IMG/VR virus record: IMGVR_UViG_3300032893_000925
Location: 1 to 40,754 of that record
Source: a virus
Direction: 5' to 3' (one strand)
Length of the DNA stretch: 40,754 bases
Of the stretch, positions 17,708 to 25,072 are shown in pieces (within the stretch, counting starts at the first letter, position 1; every line of letters starts with the position of its first letter). Both the position numbers and the translations under genes were made by a program. Below the pieces are notes generated by a model. That model was given only the letters and a program-made list of their open reading frames with translations. It searched no databases and was not told the origin of the DNA.

Positions 17708-18196
17708 CTACGAAGTAGGTGTTGCAGGTTCGTTACTGTCAAAAGCGTTCAAGAATGCTACAAGAGCATCATTTGCTTGCTGGAGCTTGGCGTCTGTAGG
17801 AGCTGGGAGCTTATTCTGTGCAGCCCACGCAAGAACTTGCGGAGTCACACTTGTAAGCACAGCCGCACTCTTAGCTGTATTTGTTTCTGCTCCAGCCACC
17901 GCACTAGCTCCAAGTGCTTCAGCCTTGAAAATCTCCTGCGTCCAAGCATTGATGATTGGGCTAATTCCTGCTAAAGCAGGATTAATAGCTGTCGCCGCGG
18001 TTTCTGCAAGAATCTCACCAGTTGTAATAATTCTTTGATTCTGTGGAGAGCCAATCCACTTCAGAACATCAAGTGCTTTCTGTCCGAAGCCTTTGAGAAA
18101 AGACTTAAAGCCTGAGACTGGAGCCTTCGGCGTCACAGTAGGTGGAATCGGTCCCGGCTGAGGTGCCGGAGGTGGAGTAAGCGGTGGTGTACTCAT
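17708..18196 (-). CDS. Hypothetical protein with Pro-rich N-terminus, 162 aa
   Basis: ATG with GGAG upstream. Residues 1-30 are a Pro-rich tract starting MSTPPLTPPPAPQPG. The rest is an Ala-rich helical domain with hydrophobic patches (AATAINPALAGISPIINAW). It lies between the small membrane proteins and the portal. A minor virion or lysis-linked protein is possible; not recognised. Confidence 0.6.
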   Translation of the reverse strand: MSTPPLTPPPAPQPGPIPPTVTPKAPVSGFKSFLKGFGQKALDVLKWIGSPQNQRIITTGEILAETAATAINPALAGISPIINAWTQEIFKAEALGASAVAGAETNTAKSAAVLTSVTPQVLAWAAQNKLPAPTDAKLQQANDALVAFLNAFDSNEPATPTS

Positions 18197-18210
18197 TGAT
18201 CCATGCTCCT

Positions 18211-18426
18211 TTATGAAGGGTTTGTGGTTTGATCTTTCAGCTCACTCTTCGCTGCTGCATGTCCAGCAAAAGCTCCAAGTGCGCCACTAACTAAATTGCT
18301 CGCAATAGCCAAGACACCCAGAATGATATTCTCCTTCACATCATGGGTAAAGAGACATACAACAGCTAGTCCAGTCCCTTGAAGTGCAAGAAGAATAGCC
18401 CAAAGCGGTTGTGGAAGAGAATTCAT
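18211..18426 (-). CDS. Small membrane protein, holin candidate, 71 aa
   Basis: Two hydrophobic segments (about 8-25, LWAILLALQGTGLAVVCLF, and about 32-53, IILGVLAIASNLVSGALGAF) joined by a short polar loop, with a polar C-terminus: the layout of small two-helix holins. The start overlaps the previous stop (ATGA). It is next to another membrane protein and the terminase, but no endolysin is recognisable nearby, so the lysis role is inferred. Confidence 0.5.
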   Translation of the reverse strand: MNSLPQPLWAILLALQGTGLAVVCLFTHDVKENIILGVLAIASNLVSGALGAFAGHAAAKSELKDQTTNPS

Positions 18427-18701
18427 TTCACTGCTCCACGAGTATGTGTTGTGTCAATTCCGTCAAACTGCTGGATAATCCAGTCAATCTTCTGATCTTC
18501 CCGATCCTGCTGCTTCTGAAAGAGCTGCATCTGATCGTCGATCTTCTTGAAGTGTTCTTCCTGACCCGTTTTCCACGCCGCTACCATATAAATGATAGTT
18601 CCTGAAATCACAAGTAGCTTCCAAGTCCCTTTAACAAGCTCGGAAAGCACTTCATACAACGTGGATGTTTGAATCTTCACCTGTGTCTCTGTCTCCGGCA
18701 T
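18423..18701 (-). CDS. One-helix membrane protein, 92 aa
   Basis: The ATG at 18701 with GAGGAAAGA upstream is preferred over the TTG at 18716. A single membrane helix (about residues 24-42, TWKLLVISGTIIYMVAAW) is followed by a charged, probably coiled-coil C-terminus (FQKQQDREDQKIDWIIQQF). This could be a holin partner, an antiholin or a spanin-like protein. Overlap with the next gene (ATGA) suggests the two membrane proteins act together. Confidence 0.55.
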   Translation of the reverse strand: MPETETQVKIQTSTLYEVLSELVKGTWKLLVISGTIIYMVAAWKTGQEEHFKKIDDQMQLFQKQQDREDQKIDWIIQQFDGIDTTHTRGAVK

Positions 18702-18708
18702 TCTTTCC

Positions 18709-20574
18709 TCACGCAACAGAAGCTATCCGTCTAGCATACGCCTGACGTTGCTTCCTGAGAATCTCTTCTACGAAAGCTTGGTCGCGTAAATCAAAATTCC
18801 AATAAGCAGGCCCGTAAGACAGAATATCCAGAAGATCAATGAGATACTTCTTCTGTCCATAGGCTTCTGCTTCTTCTTTGAAAACAGCAGAATTATCAAC
18901 ATCAAGCCAGAGTTCATGACGCTCCACAAGAGGAATGAAATTATCAATTCTTTCTTCTTTCGCTCCTGCCGTCTGCGGAGTCTTCAAGGGTTCAAAAACA
19001 ATTCCAGAAATCTCAGGACGCTCATGCTTGTGTTGTTCTACAAAGTAGTTCAAGTGATAGAGCAAGAACTTCTGTGCTGCCACCGCCTCTACATGTACCT
19101 TCCGAATCTTCCACTTTACAGCGAGTGTGAAGATTTTTGCTACAAACTTATCAATCGAGCACGCTTCAGCCCAAGGTTCTAGAAGATACACTCTCCTAGG
19201 ATCACGGCTAACGCCAGTAACAGCGATAGCATGACGACAACGGCCTCCCTTACCTGGCTCTCCAGTATTATGTTGTCCGCCATGATTCGGGTCCACCATC
19301 ATATATCGTTCAAGGTTCCGTGGATAAACATCCGGCTCTATATCCCCCTCCGCGACATGATGACGGAGGCAGATTCTATAGTTCTGAGGTACGGATACCG
19401 TATGTAGTCTTGTAAACTTGGGCTCCTTCGGGATAGCCAGGGCTGAGTAGTCCTTCTCCAGATGGTAGTACCGTAAGTCAGCGAGGTTGAACTTACTCTT
19501 GGAGGGATCAAGAGGATAGTTGAGAAATTGGCAGGAGAAATGATACGTACCCAGACGCCGCTTCCATCTAAGGAGCTTCTCTTTTGTGAAGGCTTCTGGG
19601 AATATAGGCTCGCCAAAGGGATGGAGAGAGCAGCATCCACCAAGGGCACTGTGCGTTGTCCATGAGAAGTAGGGTTCTTCTTTGCGGATGTGTGAATTAA
19701 GGTCATCAAGACTCCACCTATTTCCAACCACCATCTCATCAAAATCTCTCCCAGGATTTTCCGGATCACTATCCGTCGCGCCGACGAGAATCTGGTGATA
19801 GTCTATAGTATCCTGCATAACTATAGCACTCTTCCTCGCTTCTCGCCCTACGAGATCGTCTTCTACACATTTATTATAGTGACGACTCTGAAGTGCGGCA
19901 CCGACTCCGATAAAATCGAATGTTCCTTCACCTTGCCCCCGTCCAGCCGGTGTACGCCGTTGATGAAGTGAGTCGGCTGTCCACGTCTCTTTCTCGGTCG
20001 GAAGTATATCGAAGAAAAGCTCCCGAAAGAGTGAGTTATTCTCATAATGATTTGAAATTCTGGTTCCGAGCTTGAGGGCATTTTTGATCGTCTCACTTAC
20101 TAGCAAGATTCTCACGTCCTGAGAATGCGCTCGTTTCAACCATTTAATGTACAGGTCAGAGTAGCCGATGTTGGAGAAGTAGTCTTCCTCTCTGTGTCCG
20201 AAGGGAAGCGCCCACCAGATAGGAGCACACTCGCTATAGATAGTTGACTTATAGTGGTCACGAGGAATCTCAATCCCTTCCTTCAGTCCATCTTTCATGA
20301 CTGTCAGGCACATCTGCCGATGTAAGTTTTTAGCGGGATTCGGATTTCGTGAGAGCTTATTCTTACCCAGAACTACAACCGAGAACCAGTAAAGGTCCAT
20401 CAGGGAGTTCATTCTATAGGCAAGTTTCTTAGCCGTACCACTAAGTACGGCTACGTCAATCAGTTGGTAGTTAAGGATTGTGCTTCTAGGAACGTAAGTT
20501 TCGCCAAGAGAGCCTATTTGGAGAACGTCAATTGCGTTTAAGGCATCTCGTACTTGACGTTCTTCTAGGATCAC
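18709..20574 (-). CDS. Terminase large subunit, 621 aa
   Basis: This motor cuts and packages phage DNA into the procapsid. The N-terminal ATPase has a degenerate Walker A (IPRDHYKST, Lys-Ser-Thr kept) and a Walker B (KCVEDDLVG) after EGTFDFIGVGAALQSRHY. The C-terminal RNase H-type nuclease shows the metal-binding Asp in MMVDPNHGG, the VHVEAV strand, and the closing KEERIDNFIPLVERHELWLD segment. GTG start at 20574, overlapping the 36-aa ORF stop (GTGA), so translation is coupled. It leads the virion operon together with the putative small terminase. Confidence 0.9.
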   Translation of the reverse strand: MILEERQVRDALNAIDVLQIGSLGETYVPRSTILNYQLIDVAVLSGTAKKLAYRMNSLMDLYWFSVVVLGKNKLSRNPNPAKNLHRQMCLTVMKDGLKEGIEIPRDHYKSTIYSECAPIWWALPFGHREEDYFSNIGYSDLYIKWLKRAHSQDVRILLVSETIKNALKLGTRISNHYENNSLFRELFFDILPTEKETWTADSLHQRRTPAGRGQGEGTFDFIGVGAALQSRHYNKCVEDDLVGREARKSAIVMQDTIDYHQILVGATDSDPENPGRDFDEMVVGNRWSLDDLNSHIRKEEPYFSWTTHSALGGCCSLHPFGEPIFPEAFTKEKLLRWKRRLGTYHFSCQFLNYPLDPSKSKFNLADLRYYHLEKDYSALAIPKEPKFTRLHTVSVPQNYRICLRHHVAEGDIEPDVYPRNLERYMMVDPNHGGQHNTGEPGKGGRCRHAIAVTGVSRDPRRVYLLEPWAEACSIDKFVAKIFTLAVKWKIRKVHVEAVAAQKFLLYHLNYFVEQHKHERPEISGIVFEPLKTPQTAGAKEERIDNFIPLVERHELWLDVDNSAVFKEEAEAYGQKKYLIDLLDILSYGPAYWNFDLRDQAFVEEILRKQRQAYARRIASVA

Positions 20575-20681
20575 TGTTGTTCTACCTCGGCAGGCGGCCA
20601 GGCATCATCGCCGCTATCTAAAATTCCAAGTTCCCACAACATCCACAGCCATCTTAGGCGGAGCTTTTGAGAGAGAAGCAT
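20571..20681 (-). CDS. 36-aa ORF coupled between the two terminase genes
   Basis: A short frame exactly bridging the terminase genes. Its ATG overlaps the upstream stop as TAATG, AAGGAG lies six bases before the ATG, and its TGA overlaps the large terminase GTG start as GTGA. The product starts MLLSQKLRLRWLWMLWEL, with a hydrophobic, Trp-rich N-terminus and an acidic C-terminus. It may be a real small protein or simply a coupling device that delivers ribosomes to the GTG start. Confidence 0.55.
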   Translation of the reverse strand: MLLSQKLRLRWLWMLWELGILDSGDDAWPPAEVEQQ

Positions 20682-21403
20682 TACTGCTCCTTCTCGGAAG
20701 CAGGCTCAAGTTCTAGGAGTGCATCTTTCGATAAGGGAGTGGCTTCAAGCTCCGCAAGAGCTGCTTCCTGGTCGATGGCACTGAGTGTGTGACTGTTAGC
20801 GAAGACTACATTCGCATCGGAAGCAGCACTCTCTACACTTGAGCCGCCGGATGAGGCTTCTTTGAGTGCTTGAAGCACACTGTGGGCTTCTCTGTCAGAA
20901 GTTTCAAAATCGAAGAAGCTGACGGGCTTGACTTCGGTGCGAGAAACCTTTGGATAAGTTCCTTCACGGTCAAGGAGGTCTTGAGCGACGGCTACTTGAA
21001 GTTTCCTATCTGCGAGTCCTTGGGGCTGACTCATAAGCACGTTCCCAAGTGCTTGGAGCGCCGGTGGAAGCATCTGCGAGAGAATCTCTTTACGCTGCTC
21101 TCGAATAGTAGCGAGCTGCGCATCAGCATCTAGAATAATACCGTGAGTAATTTGCATCCGAGTGGAAAGGTAAGCAGGACTCTTTTTAATGTAACGGAGT
21201 CGCGGAACACTGATTGTAAGCATGGAAGCGATTGCTCTCTCAGGCAATCCTGCATTCTCCATGCGTACAATGAGTTCTAGCCGCTTCGATTTCTTGAAGG
21301 ACGCTCCCTTCCCCGGCATCGAAGAGAGCCTGAAAGCCCCATTCTTCGAGCGCAGCAGCGAGCCGCCGTAGTGAAGAGTTTGCGTCGCAGAAGAAGCCGC
21401 CAT
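20681..21403 (-). CDS. Putative terminase small subunit, 240 aa
   Basis: It precedes the large terminase. The N-terminal half has a basic, helix-turn-helix-like segment (KKSKRLELIVRMENAGLPER, then AIASMLTISVPRLRYIKK), followed by a long helical region, as in DNA-recognising small terminases. The C-terminus is Ser/Ala/Glu-rich and acidic. GAGGACC precedes the ATG. No direct homologue is recognised; the assignment rests on the putative HTH and location. Confidence 0.6.
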   Translation of the reverse strand: MAASSATQTLHYGGSLLRSKNGAFRLSSMPGKGASFKKSKRLELIVRMENAGLPERAIASMLTISVPRLRYIKKSPAYLSTRMQITHGIILDADAQLATIREQRKEILSQMLPPALQALGNVLMSQPQGLADRKLQVAVAQDLLDREGTYPKVSRTEVKPVSFFDFETSDREAHSVLQALKEASSGGSSVESAASDANVVFANSHTLSAIDQEAALAELEATPLSKDALLELEPASEKEQ

Positions 21404-21404
21404 C

Positions 21405-21641
21405 TTATAGGTCCTCTCTCATAGGAATAGCTATTCCACCTTCGGTGGAAGTGGCGGGGGCAACAGCCCCTGGATAGTCGGCCTTGGCAGGCCGCTGCTG
21501 AAAGAGCGTATCCTTATACTGTGCGAGGAAAGAAGAGAGCGCACGCCGCAACGGAGAAGCTTCGCCTTGCGCGTCCCGCGCCGTGGATGCTTGAGGCTCC
21601 GCCGTCTTGTAAAACGTGCGCTCTGAAGTGGATACACTCAT
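21405..21641 (-). CDS. First gene of the leftward operon, 78 aa, unknown
   Basis: Polar, Ala/Ser/Arg-rich 78-aa protein without a recognised domain. There is no ribosome site before its ATG. The -10 box of the leftward promoter ends only 11 bases upstream, so the mRNA is probably leaderless or nearly so. It ends one base before the next gene's ATG. Apparently the first translated product of the late operon. Confidence 0.55.
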   Translation of the reverse strand: MSVSTSERTFYKTAEPQASTARDAQGEASPLRRALSSFLAQYKDTLFQQRPAKADYPGAVAPATSTEGGIAIPMREDL

Positions 21642-21652
21642 GCTTGTTAAGA

Positions 21653-21682
21653 AGTATGAACCTCGGCGGGAGCCGCCGTCAA
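21653..21682 (-). promoter_or_regulatory. Leftward promoter for the virion operon
   Basis: On the minus strand, -35 TTGACG (21677-21682), an 18-base spacer and -10 CATACT (21653-21658). The spacer carries the perfect dyad GGCGG-CTC-CCGCC, part of which overlaps the -35 box. Initiation would fall about 5 bases upstream of the first ATG at 21641. Same design as the rightward promoters. Confidence 0.55.
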
Positions 21683-21896
21683 GCCCTTTCGTACTATTTT
21701 TCGCGCCAAAATTGCCTGTGCGCCGCCGTATACATCCCGCTGCGCGGAGCCGCCGCCGCCCCTTCGGTGCTATAACTATTTTCGAGGTTATAAATGCTTC
21801 TATCTATAACTAGGTGAATTGAAAATTCCTAAAAAATTTAGTGGGAATGCCCCCCTCCTTGAAGCAGTCGAGCGATTTTTTGAGGCGGACCCTCCA

Positions 21897-21943
21897 TACT
21901 CATAGGAGTACCTACTCACATGAGTACGTGAGTACATGAGTAC
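21897..21943. repeat. TGAGTAC direct-repeat array (iteron/operator-like)
   Basis: Three exact TGAGTAC copies at 21921, 21929 and 21937 (period eight), a fourth variant GGAGTAC at 21905, and inverted copies TACTCA at 21897 and 21913. The array ends just where the -35 box of the rightward promoter should be. This fits cooperative binding of a regulator that activates rightward transcription and could repress leftward transcription. Binding protein unknown. Confidence 0.6.
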
Positions 21944-21971
21944 GAGATACCCTACCGGGGTATTGTATACT
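21944..21971 (+). promoter_or_regulatory. Rightward early promoter with spacer dyad, no -35 box
   Basis: -10 box TATACT at 21966-21971. At the expected -35 position there is no TTGACA match, but the TGAGTAC array abuts it. The spacer holds the perfect inverted repeat ATACCC-TACCG-GGGTAT. A missing -35 with adjacent operators suggests an activator-dependent promoter. A TTGACA at 21985 has no matching -10 and was not used. Confidence 0.4.
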
Positions 21972-22042
21972 AAGTAGTAACGACTTGACAGGTATGAGAT
22001 AATCATCTTGGACGCAGTACGGTCTACGGAGGATTACCAGTT

Positions 22043-22531
22043 ATGCCAGTATCCACGGAGCAGGCGAATGCTCTCCTCGCTGAATTCATGGCGAAGCGAG
22101 ACGGAACGCCGATCACACGATACACGCAGCGGGTGCGTGGCCCAAAGGTAGCAGCATACCGGCCAGACCCGCTAGAGAAGATTGAGTATCAGCCGGACAA
22201 CAGCCAGATTGGATGTCAGTCTAGCGGCATACAATCCGACTGGACTAGTCACCAGTGGCTCGCAGAGTGGATGGTGTACGACTGGCACTTGAGCCATCCG
22301 AGTCTGGTGCCGTATATGGCATATCCTCCGCTAGTGCCGTCTACTCCATTCGTTATCGTTAGGATGCCGAGCAATAGCTATACGGCACCTGTAGCTAGAG
22401 TGCAGCGTAAAACACAAGTCACGGAAGTGAAAGCGCCGCATCCTACGTACCATTCGGTATCCCAAGGTCTGAATCAGAAACAGGAGAACAAATCGTGGAA
22501 AAGTCAAAGAACACCCCGGACGTATCAATAG
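22043..22531 (+). CDS. Hypothetical early protein, 162 aa
   Basis: First rightward gene, with GGAGG ten bases before the ATG. No recognised domain. The N-terminus is helical. The middle is Trp/Tyr-rich (SDWTSHQWLAEWMVYDWHLS) with Pro-rich stretches, and the C-terminus is basic and polar. It overlaps the next gene by 37 bases. Being first in the early arm it may be a host-takeover protein, but this is only position. Confidence 0.6.
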   Translation: MPVSTEQANALLAEFMAKRDGTPITRYTQRVRGPKVAAYRPDPLEKIEYQPDNSQIGCQSSGIQSDWTSHQWLAEWMVYDWHLSHPSLVPYMAYPPLVPSTPFVIVRMPSNSYTAPVARVQRKTQVTEVKAPHPTYHSVSQGLNQKQENKSWKSQRTPRTYQ

Positions 22532-23010
22532 TAGAGGCGCCCGCCTCTAGTGAGCAGACTGAAGTTAAGCCTGCGCCGTTCAACCCATTCGCAGCATTGA
22601 CGCTAGAGCAGTTGACCGAACTACTCGGCAAATTTCCCAAGCAGTGGCGCGAGTCTCACACTGTCGAGTTGTCCAACGTTCAAACTGAGTACGGCATCTC
22701 TGACAGCGAAGCGATATTTCTCGTGTGGTTGCAGGATGAGGCTGACAGCCGTATCCTTGCCAAGCAGGTGTACAAGACAGCCGTCAAGATTATCGGATTG
22801 GTTGATTCCATCGGCGGCACACAGTCCAAGGCTGCATTGGACATGATTGCAATGGCATACAATGAACTGCCGTTGAGTGCACGACCTGAGTGCGGCATCA
22901 AGGTTCGAGATGCCGTCAAGAAAAACATGGTTACTGCCATCGCGGAAGCGAAACTCGAAGTGCTGTACAAGCACTTGGGAGTGACCGAGAAACAGTGGAT
23001 GCGGAAGTAA
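22495..23010 (+). CDS. Hypothetical early protein, 171 aa
   Basis: GTG start with AGGAG about eight bases upstream, overlapping the preceding gene by 37 bases. After a polar Pro/Ser/Glu-rich N-terminal 40 residues, the protein is helical (LTLEQLTELLGKFPKQWRES; IFLVWLQDEADSRILAKQVY). No known motif. It is followed by a hairpin and a non-coding region, suggesting the end of the first early transcription unit. Confidence 0.6.
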   Translation: MEKSKNTPDVSIVEAPASSEQTEVKPAPFNPFAALTLEQLTELLGKFPKQWRESHTVELSNVQTEYGISDSEAIFLVWLQDEADSRILAKQVYKTAVKIIGLVDSIGGTQSKAALDMIAMAYNELPLSARPECGIKVRDAVKKNMVTAIAEAKLEVLYKHLGVTEKQWMRK

Positions 23011-23034
23011 AGAATCCGATCCCTGTAGGGAGTG

Positions 23035-23052
23035 GGACTCCGAGAGGAGTCC
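23035..23052 (+). terminator. Perfect GNRA-loop hairpin after the first early unit
   Basis: Seven-base perfect stem GGACTCC/GGAGTCC with a GAGA loop, 25 bases after the stop at 23010. It lacks a T-run, so it may be a 3' stabiliser or processing site rather than a full intrinsic terminator. Confidence 0.4.
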
Positions 23053-23112
23053 TATTCCTTACGTCAGGGGAGTGTGGAGAATCTCTCTCTCTCTCCTCTC
23101 ACGTAAGGAATA
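23053..23112 (+). other. Long inverted-repeat hairpin with CT-rich loop
   Basis: Arms TATTCCTTACGT (23053-23064) and ACGTAAGGAATA (23101-23112) are perfect 12-mers. Inside, GGAGA can pair with TCTCC of the CT repeat. The transcript would fold as one 60-base rod directly after the preceding stem-loop. Compare the rods at 25677, 25728, 27081, 31024 and 35564. Confidence 0.55.
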
Positions 23113-23486
23113 TGCGCGTAGAGCGATGGGGGCTGTCAGTCTCTCTCGCTCATTACATGGGAGTTAGGAGGTGGTGCCCCCTGTCATGAGTTCGCATATG
23201 TGGCCCATGTGGGGTGGAATGCCAAGTGCGCGAAATATGAATTTACGTATTTTTCCCTTATAGAAAAAAAAAAAAATAAAATAATAATAACATATAAGTA
23301 AAAAACTTCAGTTACAGCAGCGCAACATGCCACTCTCACTCTTTCACATACTACGAGAGTGCGGAGCGCGGCGGGAGCGGAAAAACGCCCCACATGGGGC
23401 ATGTGTGTGATGGGATGACAGGGGAGGGCAGCGCCTAAGTCATGTGTTTTGAGTCATATGACCTGACTGCCACCGTCCGATTACAC

Positions 23487-23515
23487 TTGACAACACAGCC
23501 CCGAAGGGGGATACT
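23487..23515 (+). promoter_or_regulatory. Early promoter with spacer dyad, leaderless
   Basis: Consensus -35 TTGACA (23487-23492), a 17-base spacer and -10 GATACT (23510-23515). The spacer contains the dyad CCCC-GAA-GGGG. The ATG at 23522 lies six bases after the -10 box, at the expected start point, so the transcript should be leaderless. A 10-base palindrome GTCATATGAC lies about 25 bases upstream of the -35 box. Confidence 0.6.
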
Positions 23516-23521
23516 TGAGGA

Positions 23522-23992
23522 ATGATACAGGCTAAATTAACCCTAAAGATGCGGCAGGAATTCGGAGCACTGAAGAAGAGGTATGCCAGTGCTTCAAGCG
23601 CGTTTCAGCACATTCTACGTGCGTATAGAGGACTCTCAAATCCTACTACAGCACAGCGTATAGCGTACTTAATTGCGAAGGATAAGTACTCGCAGGAGTG
23701 CAGGGAATATCATAAGGCTATCGCTGATTGGCGGCGGAAGGCATGGGGAGAGCCGCTGTCTGCACAGGTAGAGGAGCTAGAGGGAATGTCTCTCGAAGCT
23801 ATGGCTTCACAGATTGCTACTCCGAAGGAGATTGCACGTGAAGCACAGAGACAGAAGGATTTGGAGGATTTAATGAAGAATCCTCAAATGAAAGAAGCTA
23901 TTGAAGCAGCTCTGAAGCATGACAACAGCGGAGCGGCTGCTCCGAAGGAGCTAGAAGGTACGGAGGATATGGAAGTACCGTTTGAGAATTAA
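23522..23992 (+). CDS. Helical hypothetical protein, 156 aa, leaderless start
   Basis: First gene of the second early unit. The ATG coincides with the predicted transcription start. The protein is charged and helical, with a basic N-terminal half (LTLKMRQEFGALKKRYASAS) and an acidic C-terminus (ELEGTEDMEVPFEN). No domain recognised. The basic helical N-terminus would allow nucleic-acid binding, which is speculation. Confidence 0.6.
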   Translation: MIQAKLTLKMRQEFGALKKRYASASSAFQHILRAYRGLSNPTTAQRIAYLIAKDKYSQECREYHKAIADWRRKAWGEPLSAQVEELEGMSLEAMASQIATPKEIAREAQRQKDLEDLMKNPQMKEAIEAALKHDNSGAAAPKELEGTEDMEVPFEN

Positions 23993-24006
23993 GAAAGGAG
24001 AACTCA

Positions 24007-24408
24007 ATGTGGACAAGATTTATGGACATGTATAGTGGCGGAAGGCGAAAAGAGAAGTTTGCTTACGCCTACATCGAAGCGCCAGAAAAAGAGGCAATAG
24101 TAATCTTCTACAATCGCTTCGGACATAACCCAAATCGTGTGTCCTGTTCTTGCTGCGGTAAGGATTACTCTATCTCAGAGGAAACAACACTTGAGCAAGC
24201 AACAGGATTTGAACGTGGTTGCGATTGGGTTAATTCTGAGTATGTCGAGCATGCGCGTTCCAGTACATTCGGAAATATGCGCTATCAGACTCTTGAACAA
24301 TACACAGCGAATGCGAATGAGAGTGTGCTTGTGATTCGCGCTGAAGACATTAAACCTGATGAAAAAGTTGGAACAGTACCTAAACAGGGTTATGTCTGGT
24401 TAGCTTGA
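24007..24408 (+). CDS. Conserved phage protein with Cys motif, 133 aa
   Basis: Starts MWTRFMDMYSGGRRKEKFAY with AAGGAG upstream. The region VIFYNRFGHNPNRVSCSCCG followed by KDYSI is a pattern I recognise from uncharacterised proteins common in unrelated phages. The CSCC cluster plus a later Cys could bind zinc. The function of this family is unknown to me. Its presence suggests that this unit carries widely shared early phage genes. Confidence 0.7.
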   Translation: MWTRFMDMYSGGRRKEKFAYAYIEAPEKEAIVIFYNRFGHNPNRVSCSCCGKDYSISEETTLEQATGFERGCDWVNSEYVEHARSSTFGNMRYQTLEQYTANANESVLVIRAEDIKPDEKVGTVPKQGYVWLA

Positions 24409-24474
24409 AAAAGCGCCAACAGCGCCGACGATATAAGAACTCATGTTTCAAACAGCGTGTAAAGGAGAACTCCC

Positions 24475-24681
24475 GTGCTGAATTGTGTAGAAGTTGATAA
24501 AACTTGTGAGTTTAGGTACATAGCGACTAATGAACAGGGAGAAAATGCTCCTGATGTGGCACACCTCTCCATTACCATAAGAACAAGTAAAGGTTCAATG
24601 CGTTTTATTACTAAAAATCTGGCTGATGTTCGTTTACTACGAGAAGTATTAGATAATTTTATCTATAGTTCGAAAGTGTGA
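24475..24681 (+). CDS. Hypothetical protein, 68 aa, GTG start
   Basis: GTG start after AAAGGAG. Small alpha/beta protein with two Cys near the N-terminus (LNCVEVDKTCEF) and a helical C-terminus (DVRLLREVLDNFI). No membrane segment. Not recognised. The 66-base gap before it holds only a direct repeat of GCGCC and its ribosome site. Confidence 0.55.
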   Translation: MLNCVEVDKTCEFRYIATNEQGENAPDVAHLSITIRTSKGSMRFITKNLADVRLLREVLDNFIYSSKV

Positions 24682-24703
24682 AGAGGAAAAAAGGAGAATC
24701 CCA

Positions 24704-24841
24704 ATGAAGCAAGTACTCATTAACTTTCACGGTGCATGGCTGCAAGTAGATCCACTCACACGGCAGGAGCTTGCAGCCGTCGTACTCGCGTGTGTGTTCA
24801 TTCTGTGGATTGGACGCATGACATGGAGGAGGTTGAAGTGA
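24704..24841 (+). CDS. One-helix membrane protein, 45 aa
   Basis: ATG with AAGGAG upstream. One hydrophobic helix (LAAVVLACVFILWIG, about 23-37) is followed by basic residues (RMTWRRLK), suggesting N-out/C-in orientation. The TGA overlaps the GTG of the next membrane protein (GTGA), so the two are probably made together. Small early phage membrane proteins often act on host envelope functions or exclusion, but no function can be assigned. Confidence 0.6.
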   Translation: MKQVLINFHGAWLQVDPLTRQELAAVVLACVFILWIGRMTWRRLK

Positions 24842-25059
24842 AAGAACCATTCCTCGGACGTAACCAAGCGGTACGTCTACTGTTAGAGAAGCACGCTGCG
24901 CGTAGCGCGGAGCTTCCACACACGGATTATCCTCACACACATGCGCTCTCCTATACTCCACGTGGTATAAACTGGAGTGAAGTAGGCTGGTTCCTCGCAT
25001 GTGTTGTAATGCTCGCGTTCATTATCTGGATGGGCGCGAAGACTCAAATGTTGCAGTGA
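24838..25059 (+). CDS. Small membrane protein, 73 aa, GTG start
   Basis: The GTG at 24838 fits GGAGGAGG 5-12 bases upstream and the GTGA overlap with the previous gene; an in-frame ATG at 24823 is less well placed. A polar N-terminal half (LGRNQAVRLLLEKHAARSAE) is followed by a membrane helix near the C-terminus (VGWFLACVVMLAFIIWMG). Function unknown. Confidence 0.55.
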   Translation: MKEPFLGRNQAVRLLLEKHAARSAELPHTDYPHTHALSYTPRGINWSEVGWFLACVVMLAFIIWMGAKTQMLQ

Positions 25060-25072
25060 AGGAGAAACTCAG

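Larger units (their letters stand above)
21642..22042. other. Divergent control region between the two arms
   Basis: About 400 bases with no supported gene. From left to right it holds the leftward promoter (21653-21682), a GC-rich stretch of GCCGCC repeats (about 21720-21765), a six-base inverted repeat TATAAC/GTTATA (about 21772-21793), an AT-rich stretch, the TGAGTAC array (21897-21943), the rightward -10 box (21966-21971) and a leader with GGAGG before the first rightward gene. An open frame on the minus strand (21800-22006) overlaps these sites and looks random. Confidence 0.6.
23011..23521. other. Structured 0.5-kb intergenic region, origin or control candidate
   Basis: No supported gene. 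In order: a perfect stem-loop GGACTCC-GAGA-GGAGTCC (23035-23052); a 12-bp inverted repeat TATTCCTTACGT/ACGTAAGGAATA (23053-23112) closing over a CT-repeat loop; an 11-bp inverted repeat CCCATGTGGGG (23204-23214) / CCCCACATGGG (23388-23398) that brackets a nearly pure A/T tract (about 23260-23310); a 10-base palindrome GTCATATGAC (23453-23462); then the promoter at 23487. An AT-rich core between inverted repeats next to a promoter would suit a replication origin, but nothing proves it. Confidence 0.45.

Noticed and set aside
21800-22006. 68-aa open frame on the minus strand in the divergent region
   Set aside because: It covers the TGAGTAC array and the rightward promoter, has no ribosome site and a composition set by those repeats.
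21985-22013. TTGACA at 21985 as a rightward promoter
   Set aside because: No -10 box at 16-18 bases and no spacer dyad, unlike the other promoters.
22331-22974. Several minus-strand open frames opposite the first two rightward genes
   Set aside because: They lack ribosome sites and are antisense to two genes with good start signals.
23184-23402. 72-aa open frame on the minus strand
   Set aside because: It runs through the A/T tract (giving a run of Phe) and the inverted repeats, on the strand opposite to its neighbours, with no good start signal.
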